Assembly: GCA_047621305.1 (NCBI GenBank) | Contig: JBLHNB010000007.1 | Span: 1 to 64,000, forward strand | DNA: 64,000 nucleotides | Reading direction: 5' to 3' | DNA from: Colwellia_A sp047621305 | GTDB lineage: Bacteria; Pseudomonadota; Gammaproteobacteria; Enterobacterales; Alteromonadaceae | Part shown: positions 54,988-62,225 of the stretch, piece by piece | Position numbering within the stretch: position 1 is the first letter of the stretch | Layout: each line of letters opens with the position of its first letter | Made by a program: the position numbers and the translations under genes | The notes under the pieces: model-generated | Databases searched by the model: none | Told to the model about the DNA's origin: nothing | What the model saw: only the letters and a program-made list of their open reading frames with translations

Positions 54988-56658
54988 ATGAGATTAATAT
55001 TAACCACTATTTTGTGTGTTTTCCTTAGTAGTTTTTATATTATTGAAAGTTCTGCAAAAGATCTATTTTCTGGCACTGAAAAAACGACTCATCAAGACAA
55101 GTTACGTGGTGAAATTACCCCCGAAAGAGCGTGGTGGGACTTAAGACATTATCATATTGATCTAGTTGTAGATCCAAGTAATCGTACATTTTCAGGCTCC
55201 ACGAAGATGAGATACAAGGTACTTACTCAGCCTAAACGATTGCAAATTGAATTACAAAAGCCACTGACCTTAGACAAAGTCATGCAAAACGGTAAAGAAC
55301 TAACCGTTGAAAGAGACGGTTACTCTCATTTTATTACGGTAGATAATGCACAAGAAGTAGGTAAAGAATATGACGTTATTATGTTTTTTTCAGGTGCCCC
55401 ACAAGTGGCTAAACGCGCCCCTTGGGATGGTGGAATAACCTGGACAAAAGACAGCAATGGTTTAGATTTTATTGCCTCAACATCACAAGGTTTAGGGGCG
55501 AGTATTTGGTGGCCTAATAAAGACCACGCCTATGATGAACCTGATGACGGTGTTTTGATCAGTGTTGAGGTACCTGAGCATTTGATGGATGTATCAAATG
55601 GTCGTCTAATTAAAGTAGATGAGCATCCAGAACGCAAAACAAAAACATATCACTGGCAAGTAACCAACCCGATAAATAATTATGGCGTTAATATTAATAT
55701 TGGCGATTATGTGCATTTTGGTGAGAAGTATCATGGTGAAAAAGGTCAACTTGATATGGATTATTATGTATTACGTGAAAATCTTGAAAAAGCCAAAAAA
55801 CAATTTAAAGATGCAAAACGTACTATTGAAGCATTTGAGTATTGGTTTGGCCCTTATCCGTTTTATGAAGACAGCTTCAAACTAGTTGAAGCTCCCTATT
55901 TAGGTATGGAACATCAAAGTTCAGTGACTTATGGTAACGGCTATCAAAATGGCTATTTAGGGCGAGATCGTAGCCAAGCGGGGCCGGGCATGCTATTTGA
56001 TTTTATTATTGTGCATGAGTCAGGTCATGAGTGGTTTGCCAATAATATTACCCACAATGATGTTGCTGATTTATGGATACATGAGAGTTTTACTAATTAT
56101 TCAGAAAGCTTATTTTTAGAGTTCCATTTCGGTAAAGAAAAAGCTTATGAGTACATCCGTGGTCAACGGATGAATATTCAAAATAAAGGCAAAATTATTG
56201 GTGAATATAATATCCATAAAGAAGGCTCGTCAGACATGTATGACAAGGGCGGAAATATGCTACATACACTTCGTCAAATTATCGATAACGATGTTACTTG
56301 GCGTGGAATATTACGCGGCTTAAATAAAAATTTTTATCATCAAAATGTTGATAGCAAAGATATTGAAGATTATATCAGCACTAAAGCAGGCAAAGATTTT
56401 TCAAAAATATTTGATCAGTACTTGCGGGATATTCGTATTCCAAGTTTTGAGTATTTTGTCAAAGACAAAGTGATGAAAATTCGTTGGGGCAATGTGATCG
56501 AAGGTTTTGATATGCCGTTACAAGTTTTTATTAATGGTAAGGCGCAGTGGTTATCACCGACAGAAAAATGGACTATTGTTGACTTAACAGCAGCTAATCC
56601 AAGTATTAAAATTGACGCAAATTTTTATATTAGTACCCAGAGTGTTTTAGGAAATTAA
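54988..56658 (+). CDS. M1-family zinc aminopeptidase-like protein
   Basis: A 556-residue exported M1 metallopeptidase, with signal peptide MRLILTTILCVFLSSFYIIE. The zinc site is complete: HESGH at residues 343-347 and Glu366 in WIHESF, which is HExxH-x18-E. The substrate-binding motif is GMEHQSS where most M1 enzymes have GxMEN. The N-terminal beta sandwich runs to about residue 250. A 12-base palindrome (ATCGTATACGAT, 54937-54948) lies 40 bases upstream and may be an operator. It is divergent from the thi operon. Confidence 0.87.
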   Translation: MRLILTTILCVFLSSFYIIESSAKDLFSGTEKTTHQDKLRGEITPERAWWDLRHYHIDLVVDPSNRTFSGSTKMRYKVLTQPKRLQIELQKPLTLDKVMQNGKELTVERDGYSHFITVDNAQEVGKEYDVIMFFSGAPQVAKRAPWDGGITWTKDSNGLDFIASTSQGLGASIWWPNKDHAYDEPDDGVLISVEVPEHLMDVSNGRLIKVDEHPERKTKTYHWQVTNPINNYGVNINIGDYVHFGEKYHGEKGQLDMDYYVLRENLEKAKKQFKDAKRTIEAFEYWFGPYPFYEDSFKLVEAPYLGMEHQSSVTYGNGYQNGYLGRDRSQAGPGMLFDFIIVHESGHEWFANNITHNDVADLWIHESFTNYSESLFLEFHFGKEKAYEYIRGQRMNIQNKGKIIGEYNIHKEGSSDMYDKGGNMLHTLRQIIDNDVTWRGILRGLNKNFYHQNVDSKDIEDYISTKAGKDFSKIFDQYLRDIRIPSFEYFVKDKVMKIRWGNVIEGFDMPLQVFINGKAQWLSPTEKWTIVDLTAANPSIKIDANFYISTQSVLGN

Positions 56659-56981
56659 ACCATTGCTTATAGAGACTTGTCGTTAATTTGATGCTTTTCA
56701 AGGAGTGGTGGACAATTACATCAGTTGTGCCACTAATAAATGTGATCACTTTGTGCACATTATAGTCATAAATTATTTTCCCTATATTTTCTAATGAATT
56801 ATTCCCGTAATATTTCTGATAAATCTCAGTAACACACATCAATAATTAGAGTGTATATATGAGGTCTGAAAATATTTATTGAATTTATATTTTGGGGTGG
56901 TGTATTACAAAGCGTATTATGAATATTGACCTCCTGATGAAAAAGTAACCTTGTATGGTATCTAATGCTTTGATACTGTTA

Positions 56982-57021
56982 TAAAAAAATAAAAAAATAA
57001 AAAAATAAAAAAATAAAAAAA
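56982..57021 (+). repeat. Octanucleotide tandem repeat (TAAAAAAA)x5
   Basis: Five perfect copies of TAAAAAAA, ending 26 bases before the start of the small exported protein gene. The gap holds AAATTCTAAGGAAAATAAA with the ribosome binding site. Copy-number change would alter spacing in the promoter or leader. Confidence 0.85.
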
Positions 57022-57047
57022 TAAATTTAAATTCTAAGGAAAATAAA

Positions 57048-57401
57048 ATGAAAAATTTGATCAAAACCACCGTTTTTTCACTATTAACAATCCCAACCTT
57101 AGCGACAGCTAGCGTATGGTGCATTATGGATGAAATATCAAATATTGATACTACTGGTAATATTGCTAATCATTGCTGGGTATCAGGTAAAGTTAAAATA
57201 GACGGTGTACTGACACATATTAGTGATATTAGTATATGTTCAAATCCAGAAACAGAGGTAAACGATAGAAACTTATCTTTGGCCTTAACGGCTTTTACTC
57301 ATAATAAGAAACTTGCTTTTTATTTCAAAGATTATTCTTCATGCAGTGAAGTACTCCCTAGATGGGAAGCCAATGCGGCAAGAATCCAGTTACAAAACTA
57401 A
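57048..57401 (+). CDS. Small exported protein of unknown function
   Basis: A 117-residue product with signal peptide KNLIKTTVFSLLTIPTLATA and a mature domain with four cysteines (VWCIM, NHCWVSG, ICSNPE, SSCSEV). AAGGAAAAT precedes the ATG. I do not recognise a family. A short tandem repeat sits just upstream and an integron-like cassette starts 310 bases downstream, so it belongs to the accessory zone. Confidence 0.65.
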   Translation: MKNLIKTTVFSLLTIPTLATASVWCIMDEISNIDTTGNIANHCWVSGKVKIDGVLTHISDISICSNPETEVNDRNLSLALTAFTHNKKLAFYFKDYSSCSEVLPRWEANAARIQLQN

Positions 57402-57711
57402 GAATAACTTTAGTAGAAATCAATAAAAAGAATTACAACAGACAAAGCGCTTAAATGTAAAATTACAGTTGGTTATGGATTGTAGCCCGATCAATATAGC
57501 TAACTGCATTTACCGTTTATTGTTCTCGATTTAAAATATAGGCCGAAACTTAATTCCCACGAAACTTCTTATGCCATCAAACTGTTATTTACTGGCACCT
57601 TCAAAGTGCGCAAAGAAGACATTAGCGTAAAAAATTTATCAATACTTTATCTAATACGTTATCATCTATATTTTAATAAAATGTAACCTTCACGGTCAAC
57701 ATAATATACTG
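57402..57711. other. Intergenic stretch with no recognised feature
   Basis: No open frame of note and no attC-like palindrome. Its last base is the G of the recombination point GTT at the left edge of the cassette. Confidence 0.5.
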
Positions 57712-57759
57712 TTAGGCCGCGCAAGCGCCAAGCGTTCAAACATAGATCATTCACAGGAT

Positions 57760-58452
57760 ATGAGTAATAAGATGAGAATAATTATAGGTTTAGTGTTTTT
57801 GATAACGGTGAGTTCATCTTATGCAGGGGTTATCGATAATAATTCAGATTTAGTAAGTGCTTTAGAGTTGCATCAGGCTGCATGCTCAGAAATTGATGAC
57901 ATCAACCAATCTCCTTGGGATATTAAGTCCCTATATAACTGCGAGACAAAAAAGCTCTTTGTACCATATCAGTTATGGACTGGTGCTAAGTGGAATGGAG
58001 ATCAAGATAGTAATTGTATGCATGAAGCGGATTCAACCTTCTACGTGAATGGGACAAGTGGAACAACGATCAAGGGCCCAGTGGAATGGGAGAATCCCAA
58101 AACTCTAAATACGTTAAAAATTTGGATAAGGGAAAAGTTAAATGGCTCTAAACAACAATACTTTACATGCAATAACAAAGGGATAGGACGTGTATATGAT
58201 AGTCGAAAAGGAGGGCGTCATTACGATTTAGGTAGATGTAAATTCCCAGCGGGACAGGGGTGGGATATTGGAAAGCAACGTAAATGCAAATCGACGGTTA
58301 TTGAGATTGTTAGAGTTGAAATAGATTCTAATAAAAGTTTATCTGCCATAGAATTTAAGTGGTGGTACCAGAGTCGAAGTGGTGAATACATACATGACCA
58401 TACTTATCGTTACGAACCCAATATAGGTAATGTAAATGCCTGGGAACAGTGA
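57760..58452 (+). CDS. Exported protein of unknown function carried by the cassette
   Basis: A 230-residue product starting at 57760 or at the ATG at 57772 (MRIIIGLVFLITVSSSYAGV), either giving a signal peptide. The 5' leader inside the cassette is under 50 bases, typical of cassette genes. The mature protein has six or more cysteines (AACSEID, YNCETKK, SNCMHE, YFTCNN, GRCKFP, RKCKS), is rich in aromatic residues (EFKWWYQSRSGEYIHDH), and is probably secreted. I do not recognise a family. The stop lies 8 bases before the attC R'' box. Confidence 0.7.
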   Translation: MSNKMRIIIGLVFLITVSSSYAGVIDNNSDLVSALELHQAACSEIDDINQSPWDIKSLYNCETKKLFVPYQLWTGAKWNGDQDSNCMHEADSTFYVNGTSGTTIKGPVEWENPKTLNTLKIWIREKLNGSKQQYFTCNNKGIGRVYDSRKGGRHYDLGRCKFPAGQGWDIGKQRKCKSTVIEIVRVEIDSNKSLSAIEFKWWYQSRSGEYIHDHTYRYEPNIGNVNAWEQ

Positions 58453-58460
58453 GTGACTTC

Positions 58461-58526
58461 GCCTAACAAACGCATGCAGTCGGACATTTTTTCCGCACGT
58501 GAGAAAAATGCCGCGGATGCAAAGCG
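58461..58526 (+). repeat. attC-like recombination site
   Basis: GCCTAACAAACGCATGCAGT, CGGACATTTTT, a short loop, AAAAATGCCGCGGATGC and AAAGCG. It is an imperfect palindrome: CATTTTT/AAAAATG, CGG/CCG, GCAT/ATGC and AACGC/GCGTT pair. With TTAGGC from the cassette's left end the outer GCCTAAC/GTTAGGC stem is perfect. GCCTAACAAACGCATGCAGT resembles the R''-L'' side of many Vibrio and Alteromonadales attC sites. Confidence 0.72.
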
Positions 58527-58530
58527 TTAT

Positions 58531-58595
58531 CGATACAAAATCTAATCTTAATCGGCAATGTCTAAATAGTACGAATGTCCGTAATGTGGTATTTG
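58531..58595 (+). repeat. Short diverged inverted repeat, left copy
   Basis: CGATACAAAATCTAATC, 25 unrelated bases, then GAATGTCCGTAATGTGGTAT. The reverse complement of 60844-60908 has the same 17 bases, also 25 bases, then GAACGTCCGCAAAGTGGTAT. It begins a few bases past the cassette's right edge. Confidence 0.55.
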
Positions 58596-58783
58596 TTGAC
58601 GTCTTCAAATAGTAGAAGTGTTCAATTTATGCAAAGATAATAGATCTACTAAGGTCGAAATATTGTGGCACAGTTAAATGTAATTGGCTGGCGCTGATGG
58701 TAGATATTTTCCAAGTGGAAGTTAACTTGAGTTTCGTCATTTAAACGATCTGATTTTTGTATGGCTATAGATAAACGTTTTCT

Positions 58784-58828
58784 GTAATTATGTTAATTAT
58801 GTTAATTATGTTAATTATGTTAATTATT
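58784..58828 (+). repeat. Nine-base tandem repeat (TTAATTATG), about 5 copies
   Basis: Three perfect copies of TTAATTATG with one imperfect unit at each end. It lies about 155 bases upstream of the DUF4267-like gene. The spacing is too short and regular for a CRISPR array. Confidence 0.8.
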
Positions 58829-58983
58829 TCATTTTTTCAAACTGATTTTTCCCTGAAAATCCTGTACATAACCTATTAAGACCTATAGGGTTGGAATAAT
58901 AACCGAGCGAGTTTAACGATACTTTGGTTTATAAATCAGAGGTTAACTCGATATTTTCGGGTAATAAATAAAAGAGGAAATAG

Positions 58984-59397
58984 ATGTTGAAGCAAAAAGT
59001 AAGCTTACTTGAAAATACTGGCCGCACACTGGTATTACTGATGGCACTCATTCAAGGGTTTTATGGTTTATTTGCCTATATTGATCCCGCAGCTTTTGCT
59101 TTGGTAAGGGGAACCGGGCTGGCTATTGGTGATGCGGATTGGCCAAGAATATATGCCTCGCGAACACTTTTTATTGCATTAACTATGGGATACCTATTGT
59201 ATCTACGCAGTTATAAAATTTTAATGGCCTTAGCCTTATTTGGCATTATTATGCCGATGACAGACGCTTTATTAGCTTTTCAAGCACAGGCTCCTTTAAA
59301 GGTCACCATGAAGCATATCGCGACTGTTATCTATTTAATGGTAACGTTTTTGGTATTACAAGGTGTGATTAAAAAAGAACAGAGTGCAACAAAATAA
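58984..59397 (+). CDS. Four-span membrane protein, DUF4267-like
   Basis: A 137-residue integral membrane protein with four hydrophobic segments: about 12-32, 60-78, 80-97 and 108-128. The region DWPRIYASRTLFIALTMGYL and IIMPMTDALLAFQAQ resembles DUF4267. AAGAGGAAATAG precedes the ATG. It converges with a minus-strand pseudogene, and the terminator between them serves both. Confidence 0.65.
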   Translation: MLKQKVSLLENTGRTLVLLMALIQGFYGLFAYIDPAAFALVRGTGLAIGDADWPRIYASRTLFIALTMGYLLYLRSYKILMALALFGIIMPMTDALLAFQAQAPLKVTMKHIATVIYLMVTFLVLQGVIKKEQSATK

Positions 59398-59398
59398 T

Positions 59399-59442
59399 AA
59401 ACAACACTAGGGGGCGAGCAGTCGACACCTAGTGTTGTTTTT
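59399..59442. terminator. Bidirectional terminator
   Basis: ACAACACTAGG and CCTAGTGTTGT form an 11-bp stem followed by five Ts on the plus strand and preceded by an A-rich stretch (T-rich on the minus strand). It lies at the end of the DUF4267-like gene and overlaps the 3' end of the convergent pseudogene. Confidence 0.85.
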
Positions 59443-59886
59443 AAGGTAATAATTGCAATCCCAAACCAATAGCACTAATAATTACCCCAGTTATACCAAT
59501 TGAATTAAAGTAGTGATCTATTATAAGCGAGAGTAAATGTTCAAGAGCAAGGCGCTTGAGTGAGTAATAGCATGCTATTGGGATTGAAAGCAACGCAGAT
59601 ATTGGATATTTAGACCGTCTTAGAATGATCGATTCATTATTTCAATTGGTATTATAGCCATGTATTGCTGTGTTTTAACTTTGACCAAAATAGGAGGTGG
59701 AATTTCTTTGAATGCTGATTTTAAGGGAATAAAAAATATTTTAGGACTTAATACAGCGCTAAATAAGGTTATTGCGACCCCTGTGGAAATAATGAAGCTA
59801 TCTAAAATATTTTGTGTACGTAAAAAATCATACCAAGCGCTATTGAGAAACAAAAAGCTCGCTCCCCAACAAAAAATTACGACTAT
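59441..59886 (-). pseudogene. Small membrane-protein gene split by a family B element
   Basis: On the minus strand the 5' part encodes IVVIFCWGASFLFLNSAWYD, FLRTQNILDSFIISTGVAIT, LFSAVLSPKIFF, then PPPILVKVKTQQYMA. Element B5 interrupts it. After the element the sequence continues in frame as ITGVIISAIGLGLQLLP and a stop, if one TAA copy is removed. The original protein would have had about 94 residues and two or three membrane spans. The start looks damaged: an ATA stands where an ATG would be expected after AAAGAAAA. Family not recognised. Confidence 0.65.
59494..59651 (+). mobile_element. MITE-like element, family B, copy B5
   Basis: A 158-base element, TACCAATTGAATTAAAG ... ATTTCAATTGGTA, flanked by TTA on both sides (59491-59493, 59652-59654). 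It is nearly identical to B3 and B6. It interrupts a small membrane-protein gene. Confidence 0.88.
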
Positions 59887-59988
59887 TTTTCTTTAAACAA
59901 TAAGTTATTCACCTAACTCTGCTTGTTAACAACAGTGAACTTATACCAAAAATAACGTCATCTACTTGCGTGCTAATAAACTAACTAA

Positions 59989-60146
59989 TATCAATTGAAT
60001 TAAAGTAGTGATCTATTATAAGCGAGGGTAAATGTTCAATAGCAAGGCGCTTGAATGAGTAATAGCGTGCTATTGGGATTGAAAGCAACGCAGGTATTGG
60101 ATATTTAGACCGCCTTAGAATGATCGATTCATTATTGCAATGGGTA
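59989..60146 (+). mobile_element. MITE-like element, family B, copy B6
   Basis: A 158-base element, TATCAATTGAATTAAAG ... ATTGCAATGGGTA, flanked by TAA on both sides (59986-59988, 60147-60149). It is in direct orientation with B5, about 500 bases away, so recombination between them could delete the segment between. Confidence 0.87.
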
Positions 60147-60158
60147 TAATATCAATAT

Positions 60159-60566
60159 TCACGGCAGTCTTTTCCATACTTCATACTCCACGCGTTTTTC
60201 TTTATTCCAACGAGAGTTATACCAAGTATCGTTTTCGACTTTATATGTAAAAGTATACTCTTTACCTAAAGTAACCCCATAAGACGTGTGAATAGGGCTC
60301 TCAATATACTCACTTTCTGTAAAACGATAACTTCCTGCGCCAGAACTCCAAAACTTATTTCCAGACATTGAAACAAAACTAAAATGCGTTTCCGAGATAA
60401 CTTTAATGGAGCTTATTTTCAGGTCCTTATATTGAATAAGTGTACCTTTATCATTTACGTACTCTCCTGACATAAGCTGCCATGAACCCTTGAATTCATT
60501 TTCAGCCGCGTTTACAGTGAAAGTAAAAGCAAGCGTAATAATTATCAAAATAATTTTATTCATCAA
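60159..60566 (-). CDS. Exported lipocalin-like protein of unknown function
   Basis: A 135-residue product with signal peptide MNKIILIIITLAFTFTVNA. The mature part starts ENEFKGSWQLMSGEYVNDKG, a G-x-W strand opening typical of lipocalin-like beta barrels, and continues with alternating strands to EYEVWKRL. A precise family is not recognised. Its stop lies 13 bases from element B6. Confidence 0.6.
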   Translation of the reverse strand: MMNKIILIIITLAFTFTVNAAENEFKGSWQLMSGEYVNDKGTLIQYKDLKISSIKVISETHFSFVSMSGNKFWSSGAGSYRFTESEYIESPIHTSYGVTLGKEYTFTYKVENDTWYNSRWNKEKRVEYEVWKRLP

Positions 60567-60716
60567 ACAACCTCTAAATAGATAAACACCAGGTTAAGCT
60601 GCAAATTATAGCCGACTAAAATGGGTGTAAATGCGAAAACTTTAACATGAAGTTGCGACAACTGCGAAAATAAAACGTTGTAATATATAAAAATAATGTG
60701 CAATAAGTAAAAGATA

Positions 60717-60836
60717 TAACCCCGAGGTCATTGAAGATGCATGATTGAGTAATAGTGGGCTATTAGGATTGAATGCAACGCAGTAGATGAGGTTTTTAGA
60801 CTGTTCAAAACCTGAATCTTCAATGAGTACGGCTAT
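60717..60836 (+). mobile_element. MITE-like element, family A, copy A3 (internally deleted)
   Basis: Ends are TAACCCCGAGGTCATTGAAG and CTTCAATGAGTACGGCTA. The core GATTGAGTAATAGTGGGCTA and TTAGGATTGAATGCAACGCA is present, but the roughly 40-base segment between the two GATGC words of copy A4 is absent, as expected from recombination between them. Confidence 0.78.
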
Positions 60837-60843
60837 ATGGCTA

Positions 60844-60908
60844 CCAATACCACTTTGCGGACGTTCGGCAACTCGCGTGAAATAGCAATTGGATTAGATT
60901 TTGTATCG
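60844..60908 (-). repeat. Short diverged inverted repeat, right copy
   Basis: Its reverse complement matches 58531-58595 at both ends (17 of 17 and 19 of 23 bases), with equal spacing but an unrelated middle. It follows element A3 directly. Confidence 0.55.
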
Positions 60909-60987
60909 TGATGCCAGAGTCTCTTGTTAAAATGTGATACGAAGTGGAATCGAGCAAGCGTTACGTGACCTGTTAATTTTCTTAGCT

Positions 60988-61473
60988 TTAAAAATATTCC
61001 AACTCACGTTCTATTGCATTATGTTCATGTTGAAGTAGCTTTTTAAACTCAACGTCAGTACTTATTGTTGTAGCCTCTGAATATACAAACTCTATATTAG
61101 GCAATATGCGGTTGAATACTAATTTTGCACGTTTCATATGGAAATCCGACGTAACCAAAATAACATCCATAATAGAATGTTTTTCTAGTATAGGTTTAGA
61201 TAGCGTTGCATCTTCACGAGTAAATGAGCTTAAAGCAATATCAATAAATGAAGAAGCAGGAACACCTTTAGACATTAAATGGTCTTGTAAATATTTCCCA
61301 TGTGGAACATTAGTTGAATTAAAGTGCTGACCAAAGCCACCAGTACAAAGTATTTTACAATCACCAACTCTATTGTACTCAGAAAGTGCTTTTTCAGACC
61401 TTGAAAGAGCTATTGGTGATAAATTTCCACTTTCATCATTTGGGGAGCCTAAAACAATAATCGCACAACTCAT
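60988..61473 (-). CDS. DUF218/YdcF-like protein
   Basis: A 161-residue soluble protein of the DUF218 family (YdcF, SanA, ElyC). It begins SCAIIVLGSPNDESGNLSPI, has ILCTGGFGQHFNSTN, and the conserved STREDA-like SSFTREDATLSKPI and VTSDFHMKRAKLVFNRIL. No membrane segment or signal peptide is seen, unlike SanA and ElyC. YdcF binds SAM, but the function is unclear. It is a single gene in the accessory zone. Confidence 0.82.
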   Translation of the reverse strand: MSCAIIVLGSPNDESGNLSPIALSRSEKALSEYNRVGDCKILCTGGFGQHFNSTNVPHGKYLQDHLMSKGVPASSFIDIALSSFTREDATLSKPILEKHSIMDVILVTSDFHMKRAKLVFNRILPNIEFVYSEATTISTDVEFKKLLQHEHNAIERELEYF

Positions 61474-61787
61474 GATAAAACGCCTTTAAAGCTAACGTAA
61501 CTAGCCTGTATCATTTCTCTTTTAGAAAAAAAGCTTCGAACATTATTAAAAAGTGTGCCAGAAAACGCTTAACCAATTGAAATATATGGTAATAACCTAC
61601 TAAAAAATGACCTTGGCAGGCTCTGTGAGTATAAATGTCACCCGTCATTTCCCACTTTGGAGAAACTCTACAGCCTCAACGTCTCGTTAAGAGGCAAAAA
61701 ATGCTAATTGCTTTATTTGCTCAGTATAGTGTATACCCAAACCACGTCAAAAGGTATGGGATTTAAATGATGGTGAATAACCTACTT
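61474..61787. other. Intergenic stretch with no recognised feature
   Basis: No open frame of note. It contains ACGTCTCGTTAAGAGGC and other short palindromic pieces but no clear element. Confidence 0.5.
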
Positions 61788-62225
61788 ACACAGCGTTATG
61801 GTAATCAAACGGCTTTAATTCTTGTTGCTCGATGTTCATAGCATCAAGTTTGACTTTAGCTCCCTGCTTTAGTTCATTATAAAGTGCTGCAATGACAGCT
61901 TAGTAATACGATTGGAAAACAGTATTTGCTCTACTGGCTCGGTTTTAGGTCATTTGGCACTATATATACCCGTGGTCATTGAAGATGCGTGATTTTGAGC
62001 ATGGCTAAAAATTTTAGCTACAAGATGCATGATTGAGTAATAGCTGGCTATTAGGATTGAATGCAACGCAGTAGATGAGGTTTTTAGACTGATCAAAACC
62101 TGCATCTTCAATGAGTACGGGTATAGTTCTGGAAATACTGAGACTTCCCTAATTTCCTTACTGTATGGGTTAGTAGGTGATGCCACCGTAGTATATTGGT
62201 TGTTTATCAGAACTGAATTTGTCAT
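61788..62225 (-). pseudogene. Decayed gene split by a family A element
   Basis: On the minus strand the 5' part, from the ATG at 62225, encodes MTNSVLINNQYTTVASPTNP, YSKEIREVSVFPEL, and is then interrupted by element A4. Beyond it a frame with at least one shift encodes EPVEQILFSNRITK, then after a missing base AVIAALYNELKQGAKVKLDA, MNIEQQELKPFDYHNAV and a stop. The intact protein would have had about 105 residues. No family is recognised. The parts are linked by order, strand and codon-like composition, which is inference. Confidence 0.5.
61967..62123 (+). mobile_element. MITE-like element, family A, copy A4 (most complete)
   Basis: A 157-base element. The left end TACCCGTGGTCATTGAAG is the inverse of the right end CTTCAATGAGTACGGGTA with two mismatches, and the inverted repeats extend to GATGC/GCATC. 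Inside are GGCTAAAAATTTTAGC and the core TAATAGCTGGCTATTAGGAT, TGAATGCAACGCAG. TA lies on both sides, consistent with a TA target. Confidence 0.85.

Larger units (their letters stand above)
57712..58526 (+). mobile_element. Lone integron gene cassette at a secondary site
   Basis: The segment starts TTAGGC after a G (57711) and ends ...AAAGCG before TTATCG. It holds one gene followed by a short attC-like palindrome whose R'' box is GCCTAAC (58461-58467). Joining the right end to the left end gives GCG|TTAGGC, so the circle would carry the R' box GTTAGGC, the exact inverse of R''. This is what an integrase leaves when one cassette integrates at a non-attI, non-attC GTT site. The empty host site would read ATACTG|TTATCGATAC. 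No integrase gene is in the window. Confidence 0.75.

Noticed and set aside
56885..57124. Minus-strand frame of 79 codons across the octanucleotide repeat
   Set aside because: It is a by-product of the A-rich repeat (a Phe/Ile-rich translation) and overlaps the exported protein gene.
57402..57711. A second cassette or attC upstream of the cassette
   Set aside because: Only the GTTAGGC at the left edge is present; no palindrome precedes it, so the 117-residue gene upstream is not shown to be a cassette.
58784..58828. Possible CRISPR array
   Set aside because: Nine-base units in tandem with no spacers and no cas genes.
59660..59896. Plus-strand frame of 78 codons between elements B5 and B6
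   Set aside because: It is antisense to the split membrane-protein gene, which explains the sequence better because its reading frame continues across the element.
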